A DNA stretch of 7,506 nt from Bacilli bacterium (GCA_016297695.1 JAEDGC010000069.1:1-7506), one strand, 5' to 3'; counted from the first letter of the stretch, positions 1 to 7,070 are shown. A program made the numbers and translations. The notes: generated from the sequence alone by a model not told the origin.

Positions 1-2
1 GT

Positions 3-1712
3 GACGGAAACGGAACAATAGAAGATTGGAAAAGCAAAGAAGAACAAAAAGCAAGTTATGGTTCAAGTGTCGGAAATGTTACAAGTGTTGACATTGGTAA
101 CTTAATCATGACAAAACCGAACGTTGTGCAAATGACACAGGGCAATGATGCAACATTATATGATGTAAAAAGTAAAACAACAGTTGTGTCTGAAATTGAT
201 TATACAATGTTTACTTGTTCTGTCAACAATTCAATTGATGCAACTATTGTTGCCGAATGGTTACAAGCCAATGGTCTTTGGTTCAATACAATTACAGAAT
301 ATGACAATATAGCAAAAGTACCTTTTGAAAAATATTTTGGGTGGTACTATGGAAATACAAGCGGAATAAATGATATCTATTTTTCTTCACCATCCACTTA
401 TGACTCTGATTATAAAACAATGAAGGCCGATAGATACTATTCATTAGGTCTCCCCGTTACAATCAATGGTGCATATCCTATGCAATTTTCGTGGTTGAGG
501 GATGGAATATTTTTCGGATATCATTCTATTGCAATTGATGAAAGTTCAGTCAGAATGTACACAATCGTTTTTAACGATACAAAAATCAAGAATATTCTCG
601 GTACTTTTACAATTGAAAAGACACCTGAATCAGACCCAACAAATGGCATTCCGTCAATTCCCTTTGGCGGGTCCGGGGATATTGTAAAAAGGAAATTTGA
701 CTCTATTACAGAACCAGATACACCATCACTCGGTATAAGCACAAGTGGTATGTATAATGTGTACAGAATAAGTGAAACAAATTTGAGTGGTTTCGCATCC
801 CAACTATATCATACAACTACACCGACACCTTATGAGGGTACAGATGTGTTAGAAAAAATAAATAATACAATTGAAAAATTGCAATATAGTGTAGTAGATT
901 TAGTTCGTGGTAACTTGAAAGACTTTGTGATTGATTGCCACATTATACCCGTTATGCCAACGACCGGAACAACGGAAAACATACAAATTGGTGGTTACAT
1001 TATCAATAATTTGGCACGTCCGGTCACAAGCGATTATGTAACTATAAACTGTGGTACAATAAAAGTTGATTCTTGTTACGATGGTTTTGAGGACTACCAA
1101 ACAGAATACAAACTATACTTGCCTTTCATTGGTTTTGTAGACCTTAACCCAAATTATGTGGCGAATAATTATCTTACATTAAAGTACCGTTTCAATGTAA
1201 TCGACGGAAGTTGTATAGCATTCTTGTCAAGCTCTATTGTTCCAAACTCGTCTAACACATCAATAGTTGGTGTTTACAACGGAAGTTGTTGCGTACATAT
1301 GCCATTAACGGGTGCGGACTATTCAACCATTGTTAGCGGTATGTTACAAACAGCTGGAAATATAGCAACTTCTATTTCAACAAAAAACCCTCTTCCAGCT
1401 GTTGGTGGTGCTGCAAATTTAGCACAGTCAATGAACAGTCAAAAGTTTGCACAGTCAAACAATTACAATGCAAGTGGGTGTTTTATGGGAATAAGAAAAC
1501 CTTATCTTTTAATCCATAGACCAACACGAAACTTGGCTACAAATTTCTGGAATAGAAAAGGTGGACTTCTTAATTCTCAGTACAAACTTTTGGATTTAAA
1601 AGATACAGGTTTTACAATTTGTGAAAATGTTGATATAATGAGTTTGGGAAACATAAAGACAAATCAAAAAGAACAAATTAAAAACGCACTTGAAAGGGGG
1701 GTTTATTTATGA
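3..1712 (+). CDS. Tail knob protein, phi29 gp9-like, 5'-truncated by window edge
   Basis: Probable distal tail protein that forms the tip of the short tail and helps the phage cross the host envelope. The frame is open from the first complete codon (position 3), giving 569 visible residues; phi29 gp9 has about 599, so only a short N-terminal piece is probably missing. The first ATG in frame, at 108, has no purine-rich ribosome-binding site before it, and no earlier ATG, GTG or TTG is in frame, so the real start lies outside the window. Most of the protein is beta-rich, with many Thr, Asn, Gly and Tyr. A Gly/Ala-rich hydrophobic stretch at about residues 435-483 (SGMLQTAGNIATS, then AVGGAANLAQS) sits where gp9 has its membrane-penetrating loop. 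It is followed by KPYLLIHRP, and the C-terminus (GFTICENVDI, then ALERGVYL) fits tail-knob endings as I remember them. The stop overlaps the next gene by 4 nt. Structural role is fairly sure; the exact gp9 identity is inferred without a search. Confidence 0.72.
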   Translation, partial: DGNGTIEDWKSKEEQKASYGSSVGNVTSVDIGNLIMTKPNVVQMTQGNDATLYDVKSKTTVVSEIDYTMFTCSVNNSIDATIVAEWLQANGLWFNTITEYDNIAKVPFEKYFGWYYGNTSGINDIYFSSPSTYDSDYKTMKADRYYSLGLPVTINGAYPMQFSWLRDGIFFGYHSIAIDESSVRMYTIVFNDTKIKNILGTFTIEKTPESDPTNGIPSIPFGGSGDIVKRKFDSITEPDTPSLGISTSGMYNVYRISETNLSGFASQLYHTTTPTPYEGTDVLEKINNTIEKLQYSVVDLVRGNLKDFVIDCHIIPVMPTTGTTENIQIGGYIINNLARPVTSDYVTINCGTIKVDSCYDGFEDYQTEYKLYLPFIGFVDLNPNYVANNYLTLKYRFNVIDGSCIAFLSSSIVPNSSNTSIVGVYNGSCCVHMPLTGADYSTIVSGMLQTAGNIATSISTKNPLPAVGGAANLAQSMNSQKFAQSNNYNASGCFMGIRKPYLLIHRPTRNLATNFWNRKGGLLNSQYKLLDLKDTGFTICENVDIMSLGNIKTNQKEQIKNALERGVYL

Positions 1713-1876
1713 CAATTGAAAGTATCATGCAATTAGTAGGTCAATGTGCGTTTCCTATCGTTATGTGTATCTGTATGTTTAAACATATGACAGAAACAAG
1801 CAAGGAAAATACAGATAGTATTAATAAACTATGTAATAAAATTGATATGCTTTTAGATCGTGATAAAAGAGAATAA
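1709..1876 (+). CDS. Small single-helix membrane protein, YvrJ/holin-like
   Basis: A 55-residue protein whose ATG overlaps the stop of the tail gene (ATGA), with a strong Shine-Dalgarno GAAAGGGGGG about 8 nt before it inside the tail gene's end. Residues about 8-25 (LVGQCAFPIVMCICMF) form one hydrophobic helix containing a Phe-Pro-Ile-Val motif. The rest is charged and helical, with Ile/Leu spaced as in a short coiled coil (SINKLCNKIDMLL). This plan, one N-terminal membrane helix plus a coiled-coil tail, matches the small YvrJ-type proteins often found near the end of Firmicutes phage late operons. Some of these are suspected holins or lysis helpers, but the function is unproven. As last gene before the terminator, it is translationally coupled to the tail gene. 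Gene call is firm; role is a guess. Confidence 0.8.
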   Translation: MTIESIMQLVGQCAFPIVMCICMFKHMTETSKENTDSINKLCNKIDMLLDRDKRE

Positions 1877-1882
1877 TAAAAG

Positions 1883-1920
1883 AGCCTGTACTTAATATAA
1901 AGTACAGGCTTTATTTATTA
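1883..1920. terminator. Bidirectional intrinsic terminator between convergent operons
   Basis: A perfect 11-bp stem: AGCCTGTACTT (1883-1893) pairs with AAGTACAGGCT (1900-1910) around the 6-nt loop AATATA. On the + strand it is followed by TTATTTATTA. On the - strand it is followed by CTTTTATTATTC, so both directions have a T-rich tail. It lies 7 nt past the stop of the 55-aa gene and 7 nt past the stop of the packaging ATPase on the other strand. This is the expected place for a shared terminator that keeps the two operons from running into each other. Confidence 0.92.
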
Positions 1921-3153
1921 TAAGTAATTTTTGTTTCTTACCATTTCCATGCAATAATTTTGGAATAAATCGCCTACGGAATTACTAGCAAAATAAATAT
2001 TATAACCTTTAATAAGGTTTATTATCTTTTTACATCCATAAGAAAAATGTTGATTGTTAGTAAATTGACCAAAACCATACACATGGTTTTGTTCTACAGG
2101 GTTAAGTGTAAAAATTACTTTTGCTTTTTGTGGTTTTTTATTGTAATGTGCAAATATAAAATATCCAATATCTTGATTTTTATATATATCTAATCGTATA
2201 TATCTACCTCTATGAAATACAAATATATCTCTGTTACATATTATGCTATCATTTATTTGTTCATCATATAATAAATGAGGGTGACTTTCACTTTGCCATT
2301 CTTGTATACCATTAAAAGCATTCATTTTTGGAGTATTAAAACCAAAAAAGTGTATCTTTTTTCTTTGTTTAATATCTTTTAATTCTTCACTTTGTGCAAG
2401 TAATATACAAGAAAAAGTAGTACCATGTTCTGTTGTTCTGTCAATATAACTACCAAATTTAAGATTATTTATATCTTGTTCAATACAAAATTCTTCAAAC
2501 CAAAATGAATATTTGTTTGTATTATTACCTAACATAATTACATGACCTAAAGGATTGCCCTTACAATCTTTTCTATCCATAGGACGTATAAAGGTTGATA
2601 TATTATTCATAAGTTCAATCATTTGTCTATTTGTGGCTCTTTGTGTATCCATAAATTCATCATGTATTATAATATCGGCTACAGGATCATTAATACTTGA
2701 TTTATAATTAATATAATTTTCAAGACATATTACTTGACAAAAATAATCATTAGAAATTTCAGTAACTACTTCTTCTTCTATTTTATATGTTTTTGCCATA
2801 TAAAATTTATGTGTTTGATATTTATAAATAATATCGTTGTATTTTCCATCTGTTAATAATTCAATATAACCAAATGCTTTTATTGTATCAAAAAGTGTTT
2901 CAACATTGCCCCTTGCAATTTGTGTTTTATCGTTTCTTTGATAAATAATATGTAAATTTTCGTTTCTATACCACCACATACAAAGAGCTTTTAATAAAGT
3001 ATTAGTAGTCTTTCCTGCATCTTCTCTAATGGATAAACACATATTAATATCGTGATTTAGTAATGTTTCAAAATCAATAACCATATGATGATACTTTTTT
3101 GGAACTTTTAACTTTTTCCATATTTTTTCTAATTCTTTTAAATTCCAGTCCAT
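1918..3153 (-). CDS. DNA packaging ATPase (phi29 gp16-like)
   Basis: Motor ATPase predicted to drive phage DNA into the empty capsid through the portal. It has 411 residues; phi29 gp16 has about 332. The P-loop is SIREDAGKTT (residues 41-50, catalytic Lys48), with Ile in place of the usual first Gly of GxxxxGKT. Walker B is ADIIIHDEFMD (159-169, with Asp165-Glu166). A hydrophobic strand ending in Gly-Asn-Asn (VIMLGNN, 205-211) fits the sensor or coupling motif of packaging ATPases. No metal-binding nuclease motif is evident in the C-terminal half, as expected for a phage that packages unit-length, protein-capped genomes and needs no terminase cutting. The start has the ribosome-binding site AAAGAGGG 8 nt before it. 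It is the last gene of the - strand operon, 33 nt after the polymerase. In phi29 the ATPase gene instead ends the late operon, so its place here is different. Confidence 0.88.
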   Translation of the reverse strand: MDWNLKELEKIWKKLKVPKKYHHMVIDFETLLNHDINMCLSIREDAGKTTNTLLKALCMWWYRNENLHIIYQRNDKTQIARGNVETLFDTIKAFGYIELLTDGKYNDIIYKYQTHKFYMAKTYKIEEEVVTEISNDYFCQVICLENYINYKSSINDPVADIIIHDEFMDTQRATNRQMIELMNNISTFIRPMDRKDCKGNPLGHVIMLGNNTNKYSFWFEEFCIEQDINNLKFGSYIDRTTEHGTTFSCILLAQSEELKDIKQRKKIHFFGFNTPKMNAFNGIQEWQSESHPHLLYDEQINDSIICNRDIFVFHRGRYIRLDIYKNQDIGYFIFAHYNKKPQKAKVIFTLNPVEQNHVYGFGQFTNNQHFSYGCKKIINLIKGYNIYFASNSVGDLFQNYCMEMVRNKNYL

Positions 3154-3186
3154 TATATATACCCTCTTTCTTATTATAATTTACAT

Positions 3187-5373
3187 TTAACAATCAAATA
3201 CTTTCAATACTGATACTGATTTTGTTGTTTTTCTTATTATACCACCTCCAGCCGTTTCTACTATATGACCATTAATATTTATCTTTTCAATTTCATGATT
3301 AATATAAGTACATGATGTACCACCACATTTTTCAAAAATCATATCATCATTGAGATTGTTTATATTTTTTAATTCTTCATGCCTTGTGTACCATTTACCA
3401 TCTTTTGTTAGTATACGTTCTGGTACACCTGCAATTGTACATTGTAATGTGTGTTCTTTTCCTAATTCTAATGCATAACATTTAGCATGAGTAAATCTAA
3501 ATGCTTGTATATCATCATTTTCATCATCAAACGCATTAAATGTATGTTTACTTCCATCATTTAAAATTGTATACCATCCATTTTCAAGACTTTCTTTTTT
3601 CTTCCTTGCATTGTTTAATTCCATTTCTTTTTCAAGACTATCATTACTAATATAAAAGATACTATCAGTATCAGCATACAGAAAAAAACCTTTTTCACAT
3701 TTTCCATTAAATCCTGTAGTGATATTCCAGTATTCTGTATATAATTCATATCTTGCCCAAGAAGTACACCATAACCCCCATTCCAATCGCATACAATTTT
3801 TGAAACCTTTATAATATTTATGTAACTCTTTTTCTATATATTTGTCAGTTTTTTTAGTATCTTCCTTTATACTCCAATTTCCTATAGCATCAATACTATA
3901 TTCTTCTCTCACTAAATCACTGGCCGACATTCCATAAATAGCATTTAATAAGGCTTTTACAATTAGTAATTCAATTTTTGCTTGATAAAGTTCTTCACAT
4001 ATTCCTTTTGTATTTTCAATATCTTTTACTTTTCTTTTATAATTGGTTTTATCAGCATACAATTGTTTAATTACATCAGTTAGCCATACAGGTAATGTTC
4101 CACGTTTAGAAGTATAAATTTTAATAAATTTAATTTTAAAATTGTATTGTTTATACAGGATAAAAAAGTCTATATCAGTTAATGTTACAACTGTAGTACC
4201 TTGCATAGATAGTATTCTACCATTATCAACAGTAAATTTAGTACCTTTTTTACATTCTATATTAAATTTACTATATTGGGCAAATGGTAATGCATCTTTT
4301 TTATCTTTTAATTCAAGATTTTTAATAATACATTTAATCAATAAGCAATTTTTTTTAGATAAACCCATTATCGTATTTACAGTAGGTTGTTTTTGTGTTA
4401 GTCCATCAAACCATATATACCATTTACCGACTGGGTACGTATGTATAATTTCTTGCGTAGGATAATGACTTTCAAAATCTCTATGCTTTATAAAATGTTT
4501 ATTATCAGTACGTATAGTCTTGTTTACAATGTGACGGTTACCATGAGTAATACCCCCAGCTTGTTCACTTCTCATATTAGTATATAAAGTTTTATCAATT
4601 TCATTTTCTCTAAATTCACTTCTTGCTCTACCATAATTATTATCATTGTATAATTGATAAGATTTATATACTTTTTCTCTAATATATCCAGTGCTTGTTA
4701 AAGGTATATTATTTGTATGATGATTAAAAGCAGACATTTGAGCAAGTAAACACTCACGCAATACAATAACATCATTAAATTGATACATCCAATTTTTATT
4801 ATCTAATGGTTCAGACGGATAATATACCTTGTTATAATCAACATAACCTTCCAATTTTTTATGTAATGTATTATAATCATTTGACCATTTAGCAAGACTT
4901 TTATTAGATAATTTATAGCTGCATCTAAATTGTAAACCTACTTCTTCAAATGCAGCAGATATAATATGGTGCTTTTCAATGGAAATTATTTTAGGTATAC
5001 CCCAAGCTTTAATAAAAAATGGGAGAAGATATGATAAATCATAACTAGCATTATGTATATAGGTAATAAGTGTACAAAACTTTGATAATTCTAACTGATC
5101 AATTAATTTCTGATATACATATACAATATCCGACGGATAACGTCCATACACAATATCATTTTCATTACATAATGCCCATTGATAAATCCAAGTCTTACTT
5201 TTTTCTTTATCAAGACTACCATCTGTATTGTAAATACATTGGTGGCTTGTTTCTGTATCAAGACATATAAAGTCTTTAATAAAAGTACGTTTTTTTGATC
5301 TATAAACAATCTCATTGGATATATTGATTTTTTCAGTATGCTTTTTTACCTTATATCCTTCATATATATCCAT
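3187..5373 (-). CDS. Protein-primed family-B DNA polymerase
   Basis: Replicative polymerase that would add the first nucleotide onto a terminal protein and then copy the whole linear genome. Exonuclease motifs: Exo I LDTET (Asp39, Glu41), Exo II HNASYD (Asn108, Asp112), Exo III YQFND (Tyr197, Asp201). Polymerase motifs: A DFESHYP (299-305; usual DxxSLYP), B KALLNAIYG (473-481), C YADTDS (566-571), then KCY (631-633), the KxY motif. The linker motif before motif A reads QAGGITHG (271-278), with Gln where phi29 has Tyr in YxGG. About 168 residues separate motifs A and B, leaving room for the TPR1 insertion typical of protein-primed enzymes. At 728 residues it is clearly longer than phi29 polymerase (572), with extra length before Exo I, between motifs B and C and at the C-terminus. 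The ribosome-binding site AAAGGAG, 8 nt before the ATG, overlaps the stop of the upstream terminal-protein candidate. Confidence 0.95.
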   Translation of the reverse strand: MDIYEGYKVKKHTEKINISNEIVYRSKKRTFIKDFICLDTETSHQCIYNTDGSLDKEKSKTWIYQWALCNENDIVYGRYPSDIVYVYQKLIDQLELSKFCTLITYIHNASYDLSYLLPFFIKAWGIPKIISIEKHHIISAAFEEVGLQFRCSYKLSNKSLAKWSNDYNTLHKKLEGYVDYNKVYYPSEPLDNKNWMYQFNDVIVLRECLLAQMSAFNHHTNNIPLTSTGYIREKVYKSYQLYNDNNYGRARSEFRENEIDKTLYTNMRSEQAGGITHGNRHIVNKTIRTDNKHFIKHRDFESHYPTQEIIHTYPVGKWYIWFDGLTQKQPTVNTIMGLSKKNCLLIKCIIKNLELKDKKDALPFAQYSKFNIECKKGTKFTVDNGRILSMQGTTVVTLTDIDFFILYKQYNFKIKFIKIYTSKRGTLPVWLTDVIKQLYADKTNYKRKVKDIENTKGICEELYQAKIELLIVKALLNAIYGMSASDLVREEYSIDAIGNWSIKEDTKKTDKYIEKELHKYYKGFKNCMRLEWGLWCTSWARYELYTEYWNITTGFNGKCEKGFFLYADTDSIFYISNDSLEKEMELNNARKKKESLENGWYTILNDGSKHTFNAFDDENDDIQAFRFTHAKCYALELGKEHTLQCTIAGVPERILTKDGKWYTRHEELKNINNLNDDMIFEKCGGTSCTYINHEIEKININGHIVETAGGGIIRKTTKSVSVLKVFDC

Positions 5374-5386
5374 TATTAATGCTCCT

Positions 5387-6061
5387 TTACTGATAACCTA
5401 TATTAATAAATTCATCATCGTTATTAACATCTGTATTATACATTTCTTTAAAATCTTCATCTGATAAACGTTGATAAGCTTTTGATATTGTTTCTATTAA
5501 TGAACCATTTTCGTCAAATAATGTTTCCAGTGCTTCTTCAAATGATAAACCTTTACTTTGTGCATAATCAATATATTCAGTTGTATTTGAATATCCAAAT
5601 TTTTTTACAGCAAGTTTAAATTTTTCATTTTTCCAAATACTATTAAAGTCTTCAAATGATAAAGTATCAAAACCATTAATTTTAGTATATTTATTATAAT
5701 TTTCATACTGTTTTATTATTTTTTCTTTTGTTCCTTTAATAGTATAAGTTTTTGCTGTTTTGGTAAAAGAGATTATATCTTTTAATTTACGTATTTCACG
5801 TGGTGTCATTTTCGTAATATCTGTACGTAACTTAAATTGATAATCATTAGAAGTTAATTCTTTACCCTGTTTAAGATTTTCTTTTCCCTGTTCTGTTAGA
5901 TTTCTAGTTCTGCCTATTACATTTACTGTACTAAATTCTTGTCTTTTTATCCAATTGTACCAGTTCGATGAAGTTGCTATTCCTTCTTTTTCTAATGCTC
6001 TTAACTGAGTATTTATTCTTTTTACTCCAGATTGTAACTTTGCTAGTGTTGTTAATTTCAT
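5387..6061 (-). CDS. Probable terminal protein (primer for DNA replication)
   Basis: A 224-residue, Lys-rich, mostly helical protein encoded directly upstream of the polymerase with a 13-nt gap. This is the same order as terminal protein and polymerase in phi29 (genes 3 and 2). Its length is near that of known terminal proteins (about 230-266 residues). The N-terminal helix (VKRINTQLRALEKEGI, 13-28) and basic middle suit DNA binding. The C-terminal third is acidic (SDEDF, NNDDEF). Terminal proteins diverge too much for a motif-based call, and I cannot say which Ser, Thr or Tyr would carry the first nucleotide. The start is set by AGGTGG 6 nt before the ATG, which overlaps the stop of the 52-aa gene (ATGA). 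The call rests on context, size and composition; another DNA-binding replication protein is possible. Confidence 0.68.
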   Translation of the reverse strand: MKLTTLAKLQSGVKRINTQLRALEKEGIATSSNWYNWIKRQEFSTVNVIGRTRNLTEQGKENLKQGKELTSNDYQFKLRTDITKMTPREIRKLKDIISFTKTAKTYTIKGTKEKIIKQYENYNKYTKINGFDTLSFEDFNSIWKNEKFKLAVKKFGYSNTTEYIDYAQSKGLSFEEALETLFDENGSLIETISKAYQRLSDEDFKEMYNTDVNNDDEFINIGYQ

Positions 6062-6216
6062 TTTGTTCCACCTGCCTTTAACTGTGTCTTATGTTTGCAA
6101 TCCAAATTACAAAACATACATAATGTCCCATTTGATAGTGCTTTACATCTATTTTTTAATACTTCATTTTCTCTTTTAAGGTTTGTAATTATATCACTTG
6201 TTACCATTTCTTTCAT
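6058..6216 (-). CDS. Small Cys-containing protein (52 aa), unknown function
   Basis: An unrecognised 52-residue protein, supported by AGGTGG 5 nt before its ATG and by a 4-nt stop/start overlap (ATGA) with the terminal-protein candidate. Its start overlaps the end of the 131-aa gene by 23 nt. Residues about 10-28 (ITNLKRENEVLKNRC) form a charged helix with leucine-zipper-like spacing. It is followed by CMFCNLDCKH (33-42), a CxxCx3C cluster that could bind a metal, though it is short for a full zinc finger. The C-terminus ends QLKAGGTK, and QLKAGG also occurs near the end of the 131-aa protein because both genes end in the same 19-bp repeat. A small regulator or adaptor is conceivable but unproven. 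Confidence 0.72.
   Translation of the reverse strand: MKEMVTSDIITNLKRENEVLKNRCKALSNGTLCMFCNLDCKHKTQLKAGGTK
6067..6085. repeat. 19-bp direct repeat, copy 1 (carries terminal-protein RBS)
   Basis: The + strand sequence TCCACCTGCCTTTAACTGT is identical to copy 2 at 6221-6239, starting 154 bp away. Read on the - strand it encodes QLKAGG in the 52-aa gene and contains AGGTGG, the ribosome-binding site of the terminal-protein candidate. Confidence 0.9.
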
Positions 6217-6589
6217 TATCTCCACCTGCCTTTAACTGTTTTGCTAAATCTCTAGTAAATTTATGCAAACTAAAACCTACGCACATATAGTCTTTGTGGT
6301 CTATATAATCTTTTAATTCCTCACACATAATTCTTTCAAAATCATCAATAGCCTTTTTATATCCTGCGTTATAGCCATTGTTGCATATAATTTCATGTTG
6401 TTGATAAACTTTCAATTCTTCCAACCACTCTGCAAGCTGTTCGTGTTCACGCATTTTTTTAATATAATCTAATTCATCATAATAATCATCTATAAAATCT
6501 TGGCCATAATAATCACAATCGCACTCATATTCACATCTGTACATTTCAACTTGTTTTATTTCCTGTTCTATTACTTCATCAATCGTCAT
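6194..6589 (-). CDS. Acidic 131-aa phage accessory protein, unknown function
   Basis: A very acidic protein, rich in Tyr and Cys (MYRCEYECDCDYYGQDF near the N-terminus, several Asp-Tyr pairs). The middle part EHEQLAEWLEELKVYQQ and a later GYKKAIDDFERIM resemble small hypothetical proteins common in early regions of gut Firmicutes phages; this is recall, not a search. The strong Gln/Glu/Leu helix could pair with a partner. A GTG at 6598 would add three residues, but it lies only 1 nt after the AAAGGAG ribosome-binding site. The ATG at 6589 is 10 nt after it and only 1 nt past the stop of the 93-aa gene, so I chose the ATG. The C-terminus (QLKAGGDNERNGNK) runs through copy 2 of the 19-bp repeat and into the start of the 52-aa gene. 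Confidence 0.83.
   Translation of the reverse strand: MTIDEVIEQEIKQVEMYRCEYECDCDYYGQDFIDDYYDELDYIKKMREHEQLAEWLEELKVYQQHEIICNNGYNAGYKKAIDDFERIMCEELKDYIDHKDYMCVGFSLHKFTRDLAKQLKAGGDNERNGNK
6221..6239. repeat. 19-bp direct repeat, copy 2 (carries RBS of 52-aa gene)
   Basis: Exact copy of 6067-6085. On the - strand it encodes QLKAGG in the 131-aa gene in the same frame as in copy 1, and supplies AGGTGG as ribosome-binding site for the 52-aa gene. The flanking bases differ from copy 1 (6220 C versus 6066 T; 6240 T versus 6086 G). Confidence 0.9.
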
Positions 6590-6590
6590 A

Positions 6591-6872
6591 TCAATCACGC
6601 TCCTTTAAAACATTATGTTTTATAATTTTAAGTGCTTCATCTGAAGTTTTATCAATTATATCAATCATCCTTTTACATATACTTTTTTGAGTAGGTGTAG
6701 TTGATTTATTATAATGTCCATTCCATTTTACTGTCATATCATTACAAACACCTAAAATATATTCATATTTACTGTTTATAGTTGATAAATCAAAATCTGT
6801 ATATAATAAATATTGTAAAAATTCATAATCACTTTTTAAACTCTTTTTTAAAAATATTGTTTCTTTTTTCAT
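6591..6872 (-). CDS. 93-aa early protein, unknown function
   Basis: Not recognised. It has 93 residues, rich in Lys, Ile and Tyr, with no membrane segment and no clear motif. The predicted fold is helical at both ends, with a middle part VKWNGHYNKSTTPTQK that may be a loop. The start has GTGAGG 7 nt before the ATG. The stop lies 1 nt before the ATG of the 131-aa gene, and its last codons supply that gene's AAAGGAG ribosome-binding site, so the two are probably co-translated. Position near the head of the - strand operon suggests early expression. Confidence 0.82.
   Translation of the reverse strand: MKKETIFLKKSLKSDYEFLQYLLYTDFDLSTINSKYEYILGVCNDMTVKWNGHYNKSTTPTQKSICKRMIDIIDKTSDEALKIIKHNVLKERD
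6600..6606 (-). promoter_or_regulatory. Ribosome-binding site deciding the start of the 131-aa gene
   Basis: AAAGGAG on the - strand, inside the last codons of the 93-aa gene. The GTG at 6598 is only 1 nt downstream, too close for initiation, while the ATG at 6589 is 10 nt downstream, so the ATG is the likely start. Confidence 0.8.
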
Positions 6873-6888
6873 GTTTAGGCCTCACTTT

Positions 6889-7053
6889 CTAATCAATATT
6901 AAGTTCCTCATAATATGGACAATTTTCACCACCATTATTTGTGTAATAATCGTCAATTTCATTTTCTGTCATTTCGTCATTTTTATTACAATCTAATGTT
7001 CCCGTTGCAAAATAATCATTTATACAGTATTTACAAGTCCAACATGATTTCAT
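6889..7053 (-). CDS. 54-aa Cys-cluster protein, first clear gene of the - operon
   Basis: A 54-residue protein with CWTCKYC at residues 4-10 (CxxCxxC), a fourth Cys at 22 (LDCNKND) and a fifth in CPYYEE (45-50). This layout, a Cys cluster, a LxCxKND-like piece, then Cys-Pro-Tyr-Tyr with an acidic end, is a pattern I recall for very small Firmicutes phage proteins that probably bind zinc. Function is unknown. The ribosome-binding site AAGGAGG is the best in the window. The 93-aa gene starts 16 nt after its stop. As first strong gene of the operon it should be made early and in quantity; a role in acting on host or phage gene expression is speculation. Confidence 0.83.
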   Translation of the reverse strand: MKSCWTCKYCINDYFATGTLDCNKNDEMTENEIDDYYTNNGGENCPYYEELNID

Positions 7054-7063
7054 TTTTTTCTTT

Positions 7064-7070
7064 CCTCCTT
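7064..7070 (-). promoter_or_regulatory. Strong Shine-Dalgarno of the first operon gene
   Basis: AAGGAGG on the - strand, 10 nt before the ATG at 7053. It is a full anti-16S match and the strongest site in the window, which supports the 54-aa gene and suggests a Firmicutes-like host. Confidence 0.85.

Noticed and set aside
108..110. ATG as start of the tail knob gene
   Set aside because: No ribosome-binding site, and the frame is open to the window edge; treated as internal Met.
521..1100. Antisense open frames of 66 and 73 aa within the tail gene
   Set aside because: No ribosome-binding sites, and they lie opposite a well-supported coding frame.
4142..4465. 107-aa open frame on the + strand
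   Set aside because: Antisense inside the polymerase gene, with no ribosome-binding site; a shadow of AT-rich coding sequence.
6596..6598. GTG as start of the 131-aa gene
   Set aside because: Only 1 nt from the AAAGGAG site; the ATG at 6589 has proper spacing.
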